DNA from: a virus
Strand: one strand, 5' to 3'
Length of the DNA: 64,000 nt
IMG/VR virus record: IMGVR_UViG_3300006947_000007
Location: 1 to 64,000 of that record
Position numbers and translations under genes: made by a program
The notes under the pieces: generated by a model
Told to the model about the DNA's origin: nothing
The model's input: only the letters and a program-made list of their open reading frames with translations
The model's database searches: none
In this document: in pieces, positions 63,651 to 64,000 of the stretch
Layout: each line of letters begins with the position of its first letter
How positions within the stretch are numbered: the stretch's first letter is position 1

Positions 63651-64000
63651 GCTATTAATTCCTTATTAACTTGTGTATATGTCTTAATCATTTCGCATAT
63701 AGTCTCTAGTTTATCGTTATTAAATTCTTTAATATCTATTGTACTTGTTAAAAACTTCTTTATTTCATCTTTATCTATATCAATAAAGATCTTTTTATAG
63801 TCAATATTAGTTAAAGGACTTGCTAATTGTATATTTTTATAAACATCTTCTGCTTTATCTTTTATTTTATTCTTGTTTCTTTCCATCCATAATGGAGATT
63901 TAGCACTTTTTAATTGAGAAGCATACTTAATTGTATCTAAATCGCCTGTAACTGCTAGTGTATGCTCTACATATTTGAACATTAATCGCAAGTCTATAGC
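63647..64000 (-). CDS. P-loop-like protein, family member 5 (5' end outside window)
   Basis: The frame is open to the end of the window, so the N-terminus with the expected motif is outside. The visible C-terminus I-C-E-M-I-K-T-Y-T-Q-V-N-K-E-L-I is nearly identical to the end of the protein at 52396-53082, and D-K-L-E-T precedes it as D-P in the relative. A TTG at 63991 is in frame but not a convincing start. It shows that the operon continues upstream of the window. Confidence 0.65.
   Translation of the reverse strand, partial: AIDLRLMFKYVEHTLAVTGDLDTIKYASQLKSAKSPLWMERNKNKIKDKAEDVYKNIQLASPLTNIDYKKIFIDIDKDEIKKFLTSTIDIKEFNNDKLETICEMIKTYTQVNKELIA

Noticed and set aside
1-64000. CRISPR array, integrase, transposase or attachment site
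   Set aside because: No regularly spaced repeats, no recombinase motifs and no inverted-repeat-bounded element were seen.

Overview
The window reads as part of a large, AT-rich T4-like myophage (tailed phage) genome from a marine setting. Evidence is the combination of a gp44-type clamp-loader ATPase, a T4-type ATP-dependent DNA ligase, a GroES/gp31-like co-chaperonin, PhoH, MazG, peptide deformylase, a lysis cassette, repeat-rich tail-fibre genes, two tRNAs, very tight gene packing with ATGA/TAATG overlaps, and T4-late-like TAAATA promoter elements. There are no rRNA genes, integrases or insertion sequences. Host identity is inference only: the ISC-type iron-sulfur genes, SbmA/BacA and 17-kDa-antigen-like proteins fit a Gram-negative marine proteobacterium.

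Layout. 1-6.3 kb (minus): small virion-type proteins, a HAD-phosphatase/CCA-adding enzyme fusion, a multidomain adenylyltransferase, a glycosyltransferase and an IscA-like Fe-S carrier. 6.3-11.9 kb (minus): a proteostasis/sulfur operon dnaJ-iscS-def-clpA behind a consensus sigma70 promoter. 11.9-14.9 kb (minus): lysis cassette (holin-like protein, mini MscS-like protein, Rz/Rz1-type spanins, GH19 endolysin). 16.1-17.3 kb (plus): phoH and a small membrane protein. 18.3-22.4 kb (plus): a compact envelope cassette: membrane-anchored ClpP/SppA-fold protein, SbmA/BacA-like peptide transporter, ExbB-like and ExbD-like proton-channel proteins, a membrane protein, and ClpP. 22.4-33.8 kb (minus): tRNA-Glu, small membrane and secreted proteins, an SGNH protein, a radical SAM enzyme beside a 2OG oxygenase, clamp loader, co-chaperonin, FkbM methyltransferase, a complete NAD-dependent formate dehydrogenase, and a DnaE-like fragment. 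34-39.6 kb (minus): mazG and four tail-fibre/adhesin genes. 39.6-51.7 kb (minus): radical SAM, second IscA, ferredoxin, glucosaminidase, an ORF with tRNA-Trp embedded in it, SGNH protein, alginate-lyase-like secreted enzyme, phosphoesterase, cupin and DNA ligase. 51.7-64 kb (minus, runs off the window): one uninterrupted operon-like array with five radical SAM enzymes, five members of a P-loop-like family, a sulfotransferase, an SGNH protein, a 2OG oxygenase, a DUF2061 membrane protein and a short tail-fibre-like protein.

How it fits together. Seven radical SAM proteins in 64 kb need many [4Fe-4S] clusters. The same window encodes a cysteine desulfurase, two A-type carriers and an ISC-type [2Fe-2S] ferredoxin, so the phage appears to bring part of its own cluster-assembly line. 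The radical SAM genes sit with oxygenases, sulfotransferase-like P-loop proteins, SGNH proteins and tail-fibre-like proteins. This suggests a virion- or surface-modifying system (inference). The second unusual block is the plus-strand envelope cassette, whose ClpP can be matched with the ClpA encoded 10 kb away. Transcription appears organised by nine near-consensus sigma70 promoters, many sharing a GGTTGAC ... GGCC ... AGTG layout, and by T4-late-like (C/A)TAAATAC elements.
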